From NCBI GenBank assembly GCA_050247075.1, contig JBFWUW010000094.1:1-23561 (forward strand): a stretch of 23,561 bases of DNA, in the 5' to 3' direction. The stretch is from JBFWUW01 sp050247075 (GTDB taxonomy: Bacteria; Planctomycetota; Planctomycetia; Pirellulales; JBFWUW01). This document shows positions 8,015-16,800 of this stretch, one piece after another. Under the pieces are notes generated by a model that searched no databases, was not told the DNA's origin, and saw only the letters and a program-made list of their open reading frames with translations. The translations under genes and the position numbers were made by a program. Numbering within the stretch: the stretch's first letter is position 1; each line of letters opens with the position of its first letter.

Positions 8015-8044
8015 TTGAGCTATGGTTTCAAAGCGGGATAGTAT
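8015..8044 (+). promoter_or_regulatory. Candidate sigma-70-type promoter for the TPR protein gene
   Basis: TTGAGC (8015-8020) and TAGTAT (8039-8044) are separated by 18 nt and lie in an unusually AT-rich stretch for this genome, about 30 nt before the ATG at 8075. Each hexamer matches 4 of 6 consensus positions. The AT-rich context adds weight, but no transcription start is known. Confidence 0.4.
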
Positions 8045-8074
8045 CTTGAAGCCATATACCTAGAGGAGAGTTGT

Positions 8075-8824
8075 ATGCAACGATTTAGCTTATGTTTGGC
8101 CATGCTGGCTTGCCTGGCGGTAAGCAACAAGACAGAGGTCGCCTCGGCCCAAGATCCCTGTTGCCACTGCCACCGGCCAGTATTGCGCGCCGCGGCGTTT
8201 TTGGTGCGTGGCACCGTGCATTTGGTGACGGCTCCGATTCGGCTGTTGGTCCACCATCACCACTGCCACGGTTGCTATGGCTATGACTGCTGCTATGGCG
8301 GCTACGGCTACGAAGTCTACGGCGATGCCGGGGTGGGCTACGGTCCGGCGATTGGCGAAGAGCATGTTGCTCCGCCGCACGCGGATGTCGTCTTCGCTGC
8401 GCCGTTTGCCGCGGAAACGCTGGCCGTGTATCAACCGATCGTGGAAGCCGACGCTATCGGAGGCCTCACCGCGGACGAGTGCCGCGATGCCGCCGGCCGC
8501 GCCATGGCTGAGGGTGTCGGGCTTTATCGCCGTGGTGACGTAGCGGTGGCCCGCCAGTACTTTGATGAAGCCTCGCGGTTGGCGCCCGACATGGCGGCCG
8601 CCTGGGGGTTGCGCGGCGTGGCCGCGGCCGCTGCTGGTGATGAAGCCATCGCCGCCGAGTGCGCCCAGCAAGTCCGGCTGATCACCGCGAGCAACGACGG
8701 CGAGCGGTCGAATCTGTACCGCACACTGGCGCCTGTCCAAGGCCAGTCGCGGGTGCGGTTCGAGCAGCTTGTCCGTAACGACAGCGCCGTCCGCTCGATC
8801 GAGCATCTGGCCGGCAACCCGTAG
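8075..8824 (+). CDS. Exported TPR-containing protein with a His/Cys/Tyr-rich segment
   Basis: 249 residues. A clear signal peptide ends near residue 25 (VASA/QD). Next come a Cys/His cluster (CCHCH, 29-33), a hydrophobic/basic stretch, and a segment at 60-83 beginning HHHHCHGCYGYDCC and continuing with Gly/Tyr repeats, which could bind metal. The C-terminal half (about 133-200) looks like one or two tetratricopeptide repeats (GLYRRGDVAVARQYFDEASRLAPDMAAAWG), a protein-protein interaction fold. Function is unknown; an envelope or periplasmic role is inferred from the signal peptide. The ATG follows a strong AGGAG 6 nt upstream. The gene has its own candidate promoter and ends at a strong terminator, so it is probably monocistronic. 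Confidence 0.85.
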   Translation: MQRFSLCLAMLACLAVSNKTEVASAQDPCCHCHRPVLRAAAFLVRGTVHLVTAPIRLLVHHHHCHGCYGYDCCYGGYGYEVYGDAGVGYGPAIGEEHVAPPHADVVFAAPFAAETLAVYQPIVEADAIGGLTADECRDAAGRAMAEGVGLYRRGDVAVARQYFDEASRLAPDMAAAWGLRGVAAAAAGDEAIAAECAQQVRLITASNDGERSNLYRTLAPVQGQSRVRFEQLVRNDSAVRSIEHLAGNP

Positions 8825-8854
8825 TCTTTGGGGTGAACGAGAATTGGCAATTCG

Positions 8855-8891
8855 TCGCCCGCTAGCGCAAGATCGCTAGCGGGCGATTTTT
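8855..8891 (+). terminator. Strong intrinsic terminator after the TPR protein gene
   Basis: TCGCCCGCTAGCG (8855-8867) and CGCTAGCGGGCGA (8874-8886) form a perfect 13-bp GC-rich stem with a 6-nt loop, directly followed by TTTTT (8887-8891). It lies 31 nt after the stop codon at 8822-8824. This is the clearest rho-independent terminator in the window. Confidence 0.93.
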
Positions 8892-8906
8892 GCCTTAACG
8901 CACGGT

Positions 8907-8922
8907 CTGGCGGATTCGCCAG
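8907..8922. terminator. Small hairpin on the folC side of the convergent gap
   Basis: CTGGCG (8907-8912) and CGCCAG (8917-8922) pair around GATT. It lies about 70 nt beyond the folC stop on the minus strand. No T-run follows immediately on the minus strand, although AAAAA occurs about 15 nt later. It is a weak candidate for the folC transcript end. Confidence 0.3.
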
Positions 8923-8949
8923 TGCAGGCCGCGTATCGTCGCGGTCAGA

Positions 8950-8993
8950 GACGACTCCTACAGGGAGATCGGCTAGGAAACCGTCTCCTACAG
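8950..8993. repeat. Composite repeat abutting the folC stop codon
   Basis: TCCTACAG occurs at 8956-8963 and 8986-8993 as a direct repeat, inside GACGACTCCTACAG and CCGTCTCCTACAG. The two are separated by GGAGATCGGCT (8964-8974) and AGGAAACCG. Within it, TAGGA and TCCTA also form a small inverted repeat. The block ends on the base next to the folC stop codon (8994-8996). The linker GGAGATCGGCT recurs between two palindromes at 22711-22721. Confidence 0.65.
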
Positions 8994-10391
8994 TCAGTTT
9001 TGGACGGGATATCGGTCAATCTCGGCCCGCATCTCCGAGGCGATGAAGAACGAACCGGTCACGCAGACCAGGCTTTCCTCGCGAACCTGCTCGCGCACCG
9101 TGCTCCAGGCAGAAGAAGGATCGGGGCATATCGTCGGCCGTTGCCCCGTCAATTCTTGGGCTATGTCGGCCAATTCCTCGGGCGGAACCGCGCGGGGGTT
9201 GTTGAGGTACCGCGTCAGAATCACCTTGTCGAACCGCGGTAGCAGCAAGGAAAGCATTCCTCGCAAATCCTTGTCGCGTGTCGTGGCAAAGACCAAAATT
9301 CGCGGTTGCCGGGAGAAACTCTCCTCCAGCGTCTCGATCAAGGCCAGGATGCTGGCTACGTTGTGGGCAGCGTCGATAATGACCGTCGGCCGCCGGGCAA
9401 TGACTTCCACGCGCGCCGGATAACGCAATTGAGACAGCCCGGCGTGAATGGCTTCGTCGGGAATAAGCCATCCTTGTTGGCGCAGGTTGAAAATCGCGGC
9501 CAGCGCGACCGCCCCGTTTTGCGCCTGGTGCCGGCCTGGCATGGACAATCCTACATCGGCCAAGGTGCAGTCTGTCGATCCCGCCGGCGAAAGATAGTCC
9601 AGCCGGCCCAAGGAGGGCTGTTCCTCCAGGCCGCGCGGCGGCCGATAACGAAAGTCGAAGTCCTTCGCCAATTGCGACAGCGGCGCGCCCACCTGGCGCG
9701 CAGCATCGGCGATCACCCGCCGCGGCTCATCGGCCAGCACGCCGCTGATGGCCGGTACGCCCGGCTTGAAAATGCCGGCTTTCTCCGCGGCGATGGCCGC
9801 CAAGGTATCGCCCAGTTGCCGCGTGTGGTCCAGGCTGATGCTGGTGATAATCGTCACACAGGGCCGGCAAACATTGGTCGAGTCGAGCCGGCCTCCCATG
9901 CCGACTTCAACGATAGCCGCATTCACCCCCTGGGCGGCAAAATGGCAATACGCCATCCCCGTGGTGAGTTCAAAGTAGGTCGGACCCGTGGGAGCGAGCG
10001 GGTCGAATCCCTGGCGGTCCATTTCCTCGGCCACTGGCCGCACGCGGGCCACCAGTTCCACGAACTGCTCGGAAGTACAAGGACGGCCCCCCACGGCCAT
10101 TCGTTCTTCCACGCGGTCCAGGTGAGGCGACGTAAACAGTCCCGTGCGATAACCGGCCGCCTCCAAGATGGCGGCAATCATGGCCGATGTCGAGCCTTTC
10201 CCCTTCGTGCCCGTCACATGCACGATTGGCAAGCTGTCTTGAGGGTTGCCCAGCCGCGCCAGAAAGTCTCGCATGCGGTCGAGCTTAAGTTCGCGGCCGC
10301 CATACGGCATGACCGCGAACCGCTCGTAGTCGATGCGGCCGTACAGATATTCAAGCGCGGCCGCGCGGGTATCACGGATCGTGGGCGGCAT
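8994..10391 (-). CDS. folC: Folylpolyglutamate synthase / dihydrofolate synthase
   Basis: About 465 residues, the usual length for FolC. It is a cytoplasmic Mur-ligase-fold enzyme that adds glutamate to folates and, in bifunctional forms, to dihydropteroate. Visible motifs are the P-loop HVTGTKGKGSTSA (about 58-70), GYRTGLFTSPHL, EVGMGGRLDSTN (Mg/ATP site), SISLDHTRQLGDTLAAIAAEKAGIFK with the carbamylated-lysine region, and the C-terminal-domain motif IIDAAHN. All look intact. I use the ATG at 10391. A TTG three codons upstream (10400) has AGG about 6 nt before it and could be the true start. The gene stands alone on the minus strand. Its stop codon abuts a composite repeat. Whether it also makes dihydrofolate cannot be decided by eye. 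Confidence 0.95.
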   Translation of the reverse strand: MPPTIRDTRAAALEYLYGRIDYERFAVMPYGGRELKLDRMRDFLARLGNPQDSLPIVHVTGTKGKGSTSAMIAAILEAAGYRTGLFTSPHLDRVEERMAVGGRPCTSEQFVELVARVRPVAEEMDRQGFDPLAPTGPTYFELTTGMAYCHFAAQGVNAAIVEVGMGGRLDSTNVCRPCVTIITSISLDHTRQLGDTLAAIAAEKAGIFKPGVPAISGVLADEPRRVIADAARQVGAPLSQLAKDFDFRYRPPRGLEEQPSLGRLDYLSPAGSTDCTLADVGLSMPGRHQAQNGAVALAAIFNLRQQGWLIPDEAIHAGLSQLRYPARVEVIARRPTVIIDAAHNVASILALIETLEESFSRQPRILVFATTRDKDLRGMLSLLLPRFDKVILTRYLNNPRAVPPEELADIAQELTGQRPTICPDPSSAWSTVREQVREESLVCVTGSFFIASEMRAEIDRYPVQN

Positions 10392-10459
10392 GACGCGCAA
10401 AGTGAGCCTGGTAGTGACCGGAACCGGCCATTTTATCCCACCGCCCGGCCCAGAGACAG

Positions 10460-10475
10460 GGCCTGCTAGCAGGCC
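10460..10475. promoter_or_regulatory. 16-bp perfect palindrome in the folC/BBP7 divergent region
   Basis: GGCCTGCTAGCAGGCC is a perfect uninterrupted palindrome, 69 nt upstream of the folC ATG and 180 nt upstream of the barrel-protein start. It could be an operator for a dimeric regulator or a cruciform. The rest of the 264-nt divergent gap holds the direct repeat CCGGTTCTGC (10501-10510 and 10537-10546) and no recognisable gene. Confidence 0.4.
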
Positions 10476-10640
10476 GGTTTGTGAAACTGTAGCGGATGTA
10501 CCGGTTCTGCTTCCGGTAGCGGTTTTCTTGGTTGCTCCGGTTCTGCCTGGACGACCTTGATTGCAGATCGTAACGGTCGCGCCGGCCCCTGATGGACGAA
10601 GGCCGCGCGATCCAAGGTTCGTCGATGTTTGGCGCGTTTC

Positions 10641-10658
10641 AGGAGGAAGTTGGAGATG
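10641..10658 (+). promoter_or_regulatory. Ribosome binding site fixing the barrel-protein start
   Basis: AGGAGG (10641-10646) precedes the ATG at 10656 by 9 nt, and a second GGAG touches the ATG. This, and a signal peptide beginning at that ATG, favour it over the in-frame TTG at 10629. Confidence 0.75.
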
Positions 10659-12071
10659 CCAAGAATCAATCTGCGTAACGCCGCGACTTGGGTTCTGTGC
10701 TGCGGCCTGGTATTTGTCGCGGCCGCGGCGCGTGGCGATGGACCAACCCGGCGCGGCCGCGCTTCACGGGCTCCACAAACCCCTCCTGTTTTACCGATGG
10801 CCCCGGACTTTGCGCCGCATGGAGTGGCCGATGGTTACGCCGATTTCCGCGATGACCGTGGAATAGCGCCGGTGCGGTTCGACGATACGGAATCGGACGA
10901 ACCGGAATCTATTCCGACGGAGTCGGACGAAGCCGCTCCCGATTCCGCGGATCAACCGGCGGAAGACGAGTCCGACGGGGAAGATGGTCCCGCGCTAGCT
11001 CCGCGTCCACAACCGCCAAGTTGGACCGACACGCCTGCCCCGACCCATTCGCCCGATTTATTGCCGGAGCCGTCGGAACCCTACTATCCCGATATGCCTG
11101 AGCTGGCGTTGCCTCCCTGCCAGGATGACTGCGGTTGTTGTAATGGCTGCGAATGTTGCGATTGTTGCGGCGTGCCGATCTATTTTCGCGCGGACGCCAT
11201 GTTCTTGGCCCGCACTCGAGGAAACGATCAATCGTTTGCCACCGTCGGCCCCAACGGTCATCGTGTGTTAAATATCGCCGACAAGGACTTCTCCGTTAAG
11301 CCCGTGACGCAACTGGTCATTGGCAGCGAGTTTTGCACGGGCTATGCGATGGAAGTCGCGTTTTACGGCCTGAATCATTGGACCATGCACAACAGCGTGG
11401 TTGATCCGACCAATAATCTTTACTCCCCCTTCAGCCAGTTTGGCACCAATCCGGCGGCTGGTTTCGCCGACAGCGACCGCGCCAGCCGCGCCAGCACGGA
11501 GTACGCTTCAAACCTGTACAATCTCGAAGCAAACTTCTTTTTCCGCAGGTATCAGTCTTGCAATTGGGGCGATGTGCGGCTGATGACGGGTGTGCGGCAC
11601 TTTCATCTCAGCGAGGGCTTTAATTACAACACCGTGACGGCCGTGGATACCGCCAGCACGCAAGTTCGCACGCAGAATGAGCTGTTTGGCTGGCAGTGCG
11701 GCGGACGTTGGCACATTCCGCTGGCTTGCTGGATGCACTTCAACGTGGATCTCAAAACGGGCGTTTACGGCAACGATGCCAGCGTCGAAACGATCAGCAG
11801 CGCCGCGCAGAACGGAGTTTTCCGAGAGGGTGCCCGCAGGAGGCAAGCGGTCTTTCTGACGGACATCGCACCGGTCTTGCAGTTTGATGTGAACGAACAC
11901 TTTTCGATCCGGCTAGGCTACTACCTGACTTACATCAACGGCTTGGCGCTAGCTCCCAACAACTTCAACGCCACACCGCCCCCCGGCAACGCCGCCCGCG
12001 CGGCACGGATTAGCTCGGGGGGTTCGACGGCCTATCATGGCTTTACGGCTGGATTGGAATGGCGCTACTAG
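10656..12071 (+). CDS. BBP7-type outer-membrane beta-barrel protein
   Basis: 471 residues. Signal peptide at about 1-29 (NLRNAATWVLCCGLVFVAAAARG). An acidic/proline-rich spacer (about 30-150, many Asp/Glu/Ser/Pro) precedes a dense cysteine cluster at about 155-171 (CQDDCGCCNGCECCDCCG). From about 173 the sequence GVPIYFRADAMFLAR opens a predicted barrel of alternating aromatic strands, ending in HGFTAGLEWRY with a C-terminal aromatic residue, as usual for outer-membrane barrels. This matches the BBP7 family (PF07585), largely confined to planctomycetes and presumed to lie in the outer membrane; its function is unknown. A role in porin activity or surface organisation is conjecture. It is separated from the next gene by about 300 nt, so it is probably a single-gene unit. 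Confidence 0.85.
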   Translation: MPRINLRNAATWVLCCGLVFVAAAARGDGPTRRGRASRAPQTPPVLPMAPDFAPHGVADGYADFRDDRGIAPVRFDDTESDEPESIPTESDEAAPDSADQPAEDESDGEDGPALAPRPQPPSWTDTPAPTHSPDLLPEPSEPYYPDMPELALPPCQDDCGCCNGCECCDCCGVPIYFRADAMFLARTRGNDQSFATVGPNGHRVLNIADKDFSVKPVTQLVIGSEFCTGYAMEVAFYGLNHWTMHNSVVDPTNNLYSPFSQFGTNPAAGFADSDRASRASTEYASNLYNLEANFFFRRYQSCNWGDVRLMTGVRHFHLSEGFNYNTVTAVDTASTQVRTQNELFGWQCGGRWHIPLACWMHFNVDLKTGVYGNDASVETISSAAQNGVFREGARRRQAVFLTDIAPVLQFDVNEHFSIRLGYYLTYINGLALAPNNFNATPPPGNAARAARISSGGSTAYHGFTAGLEWRY

Positions 12072-12374
12072 CGCCGTTGCCTCCTACCGCGGCAATGCAA
12101 TCCCAACTCGTCCTGGCTTGCCTAACCTCACGTTTAGCCGCTGGCATTCACCATGCTAGCGGGTCCACATGGTGCGGCCGGTGGCCGGAATGTTCACCAA
12201 AAGTTCGATCTTCCGTCAGCTTGCCATAGCATCGTTCCGGCATTCTTTCTATGATCCGCGCCGATTCATGCTCAGGGATGGGCGTCGGCCGGGCATTTCC
12301 AGCCGACGGGACAAGCAACGAAGCGAAGCGCCACTGGCGCTTATGGGGCTTTTGGCCGTCAAGGAGGACGCGTC
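12072..12374. other. Intergenic region with two hairpins ahead of the LysM gene
   Basis: I find no supported gene in these 303 nt. Two dyads are visible: CGTCGGC (12283-12289) with GCCGACG (12302-12308), and AAGCGCC (12326-12332) with GGCGCTT (12336-12342) around a 3-nt loop. The second ends 18 nt before the Shine-Dalgarno sequence AAGGAGG (12361-12367). They would lie in the leader of the LysM gene and might affect its translation. No known riboswitch fold was recognised. Confidence 0.45.
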
Positions 12375-13550
12375 GTGAACTCGTTGAAGACAATGATGGT
12401 CGTCACCGTAATGGGCGTGGTTGCCTATGGCGTGTACGCCACGCTGACCAAGGCTCCCCCCGCGCCCGGTTCCGAAGAGGACTCGATCGGGCCGAGCGTG
12501 GAGATGCCGATGGAGGCCATGGCCACCAGCACCAGCGCATCTTCGGAAACAAGTTTCGCGCCCAAATTCCTGCCGACCGAGCCGGCTGAGTCCGCGCCGC
12601 GTTACGGCGGCCAGGCGACGGCGACCGACGGGTATGCTCCGGATGTCGAACTGCCCGACCCGCTCGATTCGACCTATGATCCGCCAGCCTATGAAGGGCC
12701 CGCCGACTTAGAGACGGTACCGTCTGAAGCCTACGCCAGCGCCGCCGATGCGTTGCCCGAGGAGGTGCCGCCCGATGTTGCCTTGCCCGCCGATGCGGAG
12801 GTAGTGGCGGCCACGGCGGTTTCCAGCGATCCGGCTGCCGCGGGGCCTTCGGAATTTGAAGTCGCCGTGAATCATGTTTATGAACTGCTCGACCAGAACA
12901 AGTTGGCCGATGCCCTGCGCGCATTGACCCCCTGGTACGATAGCAAGCTGCCGACCAACCAGCAGGCCGAGGTTGTCAAGCTGTTAGACCAGTTGGCCGG
13001 TACGGTGGTTTATTCCCGTGAACACCTGTTGGTCCCAGCCTATGTCGTTCAAGCTGGCGAGACCTTGCCCGATATCGCCACGCGCTACAATGTGCCCTGG
13101 CAGTTGCTGGCCAAGATCAATGGAATCAGCAGCCCCACGCAAGTGCAAGCTGGCGAAACGCTCAAGGTCGTGCCCGGCCCGTTCTCGGCGGTGGTCGATG
13201 GCAGCCGCTATCGTCTGACACTGTACGTCGCTGGCTGCTACGCGGGCCGGTTCCAGATTGGCCTGCCCAACGAACAAGAAGCGCCGTCGCAGCGCTACGA
13301 AGTGCAGGACAAGATTGACAATCCCACGTACACCACGGCTGACGGCCGCGAGTTTAAAGCCGACGACCCTCAAAACCCCGTGGGCGAGCATTGGCTGGAA
13401 CTGGGCGACGGACTCGGCATTCATGGTACGACCTCGCCGGAGACGATCGGCAGGGAAACCGCCGAGGGGGGAGTTCGGCTGAATGCCATCGACGCGCATA
13501 ACGTCTTCGACATCTTGTCGATCGGTTCGCAGGTCTTGATTCGCCGCTAA
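12375..13550 (+). CDS. Membrane-anchored LysM protein with a degenerate L,D-transpeptidase (YkuD) domain
   Basis: 391 residues from a GTG, 7 nt after AAGGAGG. A membrane anchor (about 6-24) is followed by an acidic Pro/Ala/Glu-rich spacer (about 27-155), a short helical region (about 160-212), a LysM peptidoglycan-binding domain (about 222-266, YVVQAGETLPDIATRYNVPW) and a YkuD-like domain (about 270-391). The YkuD pattern HGT...IG...SxGCxR is recognisable, with H350, G351, T352, I358, G359 and R368 kept. The conserved SHGC stretch reads AEGG (363-366), so Gly366 replaces the catalytic cysteine. Family knowledge predicts no transpeptidase activity, leaving perhaps a peptidoglycan-binding or scaffold role. 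It lies among other envelope genes but is not tightly linked to any. The frame reads cleanly, with no frameshift near the motif. Confidence 0.85.
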   Translation: MNSLKTMMVVTVMGVVAYGVYATLTKAPPAPGSEEDSIGPSVEMPMEAMATSTSASSETSFAPKFLPTEPAESAPRYGGQATATDGYAPDVELPDPLDSTYDPPAYEGPADLETVPSEAYASAADALPEEVPPDVALPADAEVVAATAVSSDPAAAGPSEFEVAVNHVYELLDQNKLADALRALTPWYDSKLPTNQQAEVVKLLDQLAGTVVYSREHLLVPAYVVQAGETLPDIATRYNVPWQLLAKINGISSPTQVQAGETLKVVPGPFSAVVDGSRYRLTLYVAGCYAGRFQIGLPNEQEAPSQRYEVQDKIDNPTYTTADGREFKADDPQNPVGEHWLELGDGLGIHGTTSPETIGRETAEGGVRLNAIDAHNVFDILSIGSQVLIRR

Positions 13551-13851
13551 CCAGCCTCCGCGAAAGAACTTAGGCGTTCTCTCCTGGTGCTCCCTTGGGA
13601 GGCCGTGCAGCCTTCTCAACGGGCTGCGAGCAACGCACATTCCGTGCGATAGGCCCATTCCGCCTGTATCACTGTCCTCCCCGCCTGGAACTTCCGCAAA
13701 GCGGAACTTCCGCGAGTTTGGCGGCGTCTCTTATGGTACAATGCAATGGTACGACTGCGCGCGGCGTAACCGCCGTGGCCGTACCCATTTCCTGGTGCTG
13801 GCGCGTTCCCGCGCACCAGCCAAATAATTCAACTTCATCGGAACGACTCTC
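13551..13851. other. Intergenic region ahead of the giant membrane-protein gene
   Basis: No gene is supported in these 301 nt. It contains a direct repeat GGAACTTCCGC (13687-13697 and 13703-13713) whose inner part forms TTCCGC-AAA-GCGGAA. There is an AT-rich patch with TACAAT (about 13737-13742) that could be a -10 box but has no well-spaced -35. A GC-rich hairpin, GCGCG (13801-13805) with CGCGC (13810-13814), is flanked by CTGGT (13792-13796) and ACCAG (13815-13819) and lies about 30 nt before the start codon. Confidence 0.4.
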
Positions 13852-16800
13852 ATGGCCAGCGGTACCGCGCCTGTCAGTCCCGCCCCCGCGTCGTCGGGCG
13901 TCCCCCGCTCGGTCGAAGTGGTGGAGTATGGCCGCTATATCGAAGGTCAGTTGCAACGCACTCGCGCGCAAGTCAAATGGGTTGAAATCGCCAGCGGCAT
14001 GATGACGCTGCTGGTGGCCGTGCTGACCTACATGATGGTCGTGGCCGTGCTGGATGCCTGGGTGGTCACCAGCGGTCTGAGCACGCTGGGCCGCTGGCTT
14101 TGCCTGGCTGGGCTGTTGGCCGGCGGTTTGTTGCTGTTCGCTTGGAAAGTCGTGCCGGCCGTGTTGCGGCCCATCAACCCGGTATTCGCCGCTTACACGA
14201 TCGAACAAAACCGGCCCTCGTTGAAGAATGGCCTGATCAACTTTTTGCTGCTGCGTTCGCAAGCACAGCCACTGTCGCCGGTCATTTATCAGGCGGTGGA
14301 GCAGCGGGCCGCCACCGACCTGTCGCAGATCGAGGTCGATGCCACCATTGACCGCTCGCGGATCATCAAGTTGGGATACGTGCTGGTCGGCCTGACGGCG
14401 CTGGCCGCGGTCTACAAACTGGTTTCACCCAAGGATCCGTTTCGATCGATCGGACGCATGGTTTTTCCCTGGGCGCAAATGGTGCCCCCTAGCCGCGTCA
14501 CCTTCGACGAAATCATGCCCGGCAATGCCGAGGTGTTTCACGGCGATTACCTGGAACTCTCGGCCATTGTCCGCGGCACGCGCGATGGGGAACCAGTCAC
14601 GCTGCACTACACCACGGCCGACGGCCAGACGGTCGACCGTCCCGTGCCGCTTACCCGGCCCGTCGATGGCTACCGGTACGTCGGTTCAATTCCTCCCGAC
14701 ACTGACGGCTTCAAGCAAGATATTGAGTACTACTTGCGGGCCGGCGATGCCCGCTCGGCCAATTTTCATGTGACGGTCAAAGCCCCGCCGGCGATTGCCG
14801 TGCGCAGCGTCGACCTGGAATACCCTCGCTATACGGGCCTTTCCAAGACTTCCCAAGACCGTGGCGACATCAAGGCCCTGGAAGGGACCTTGGTCACGGT
14901 GCGGGCCACGGCCAACCAAAAAATCTCCACGGCGGCTATCGACTTTGACTGTGATGGCTCGCGCGATTTGGCCATGTCGATCGTTGGCGAAACGGCCACG
15001 GCCAGCTTTCCGCTGCGGTTACGCGCCGAGTCTGACAAGCCGGAGCACGGCAGCTACCTGATTCGCTTTACCAACGAACGCGGACACGAAAACCCGCAAC
15101 CGGTCCGCCACACCATTGAGATCGTCCGCGATCTGCCCCCAGAGATTACGTTTATCGCGCCGGCCGATTCACAGATCGAACTGCCGCGCAACGGCGCGGC
15201 GGCCATCGGTGTGAAAGCCCGTGACCTGGACTACGCCCTGTCGCGGGTGGCCTTGCAGCTAGAGCTGCGCGACAAGCCGCTCTCTACGGAGACGCTGCTA
15301 GCCGAGACGCACGCCGGCGAGTTTCGCGGGCAGTTCTTGTTCGATGCCTCTAAGTACCCGCTCAAGCCGGGGGACGAGGTCTTGTACTTTGCCGAGGCTG
15401 AGGACAACAAGAATCCGCCGGCCAACTCCGTGCGGACCTTGCGGCAGCGGATCAAGATTGTCGATCCGGTGGCTGACGAACAACGCAAGAAGCAGATCGA
15501 CCAGGCCAAGGACGACTGCCGCTGTATGCAAGATGGCGACGGGCGTCCCGGTGAAAACGGCGGCGGCGAAGCTGCGCCGCGTGACGGCCAGCCCGACGCG
15601 GACGATCGCGACACGCCTCGCGAGGAAGACGCCGCGGCGGACGACAAGGCCCGGCCCGAGGAAGAAAATGCCGATGGCCAACAAGACCACCCCGACGACT
15701 CCCAAGGGGGTGAGTCGCAACAACAGCCAGACGATCGATCGGGCGGCGGCCAGAAGGGAAGCCAAGGATCATCCGGCGGCCAGAAAAAGTCAGACGGGGA
15801 GAATCAGGACCAACCCCAGGACCAATCCGGTGAGGGGGACGAATCGGGCGAACCCGACGACAAGCAAGGGGGCGGATCGAAGGAGGGACAAAACAAGAAA
15901 GATGCCCAGGACAAGCAGAAAGGTGGCGACAAGCAAGATGGCGCGGCGGGCCAGGACCAGCCAAGCAACGACAAACAACAGTCAGGCGGTAAGCAGCGAA
16001 ACCGCCAAGATGACCGCGTAGATCCCGATACCGAGTCGGGCGATGCGATTGAACAGATCAATAAACATCGCGAAAAGCAGTCCAAGCCACAACAGCCGAA
16101 GGGGGACCAAGAACAGTCCCAACAGCCAAAGTCGCAGGACAAGCAACAGCCCCAGCCAGCCGATGGCGGCCAAAAAGGCCAAGACGAGCAGCAGCCAGGC
16201 GGTCAAAAGGGGAATGCCCCGGCGGAAGGCGAGTCGGGCGAGCAAGAAGAGGCGGGCGTCGAGTCGGGCGAAGAGGGACCCGATGGCGATGGCCAATCGG
16301 GGACCAGCCAGCAGCCCAACGGAAAATCTGGTTCCAAGCAAGCTGGCCAGCAAGCAGTGAGTTCGACCAACCAAGATCCGCAAGGTGACGGAGAGGAGGG
16401 CGAAGCCATCGGCAATCAGGGTCAGCAAGATTCCGCCAAACCGGGTCAACAAGAGGGAGACGCTGGCACGCGCGAAGAGAATGGTGAGGAAATGACCGAC
16501 GGCGCGGCCGATGGCACCGGCGAGAAAAGACCGGCTGGCGGCAACAAGTCCAAGAAACCAGGCCAGTCCGCCAAGCCCCAAGACGACGAGCCCGACGACG
16601 GCGAGGAAGGGGCCGGCGACGAGGGTCAGGGCGATCGCGCCCAAGGAACGCGTCAAGGCGAAAAGCAACAGCCGCAAGAAAAGCAAGACCCTGATGCCAA
16701 GGGGGGCAACCCAAACCAAGAGCAAGGCAACTCCGGGGCGGGCCAATCGTCCAAGGCAGATGAAGGTTCGCCGGCGTCGGAGGAAAAACGTTCCGCCCGG

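Noticed and set aside
9306..10469. 387-codon plus-strand frame opposite folC
   Set aside because: The folC motifs on the minus strand are complete; this is its antisense shadow.
10629..10655. N-terminal extension of the BBP7 protein from a TTG
   Set aside because: The AGGAGG site and the start of the signal peptide both point to the ATG at 10656. The extension would place the ribosome binding site inside the coding region.
13717..13742. Promoter with TTGGCG and TACAAT upstream of the giant gene
   Set aside because: The spacing is only about 13 nt, too short for a normal sigma-70 promoter, so it was not listed as a feature of its own.
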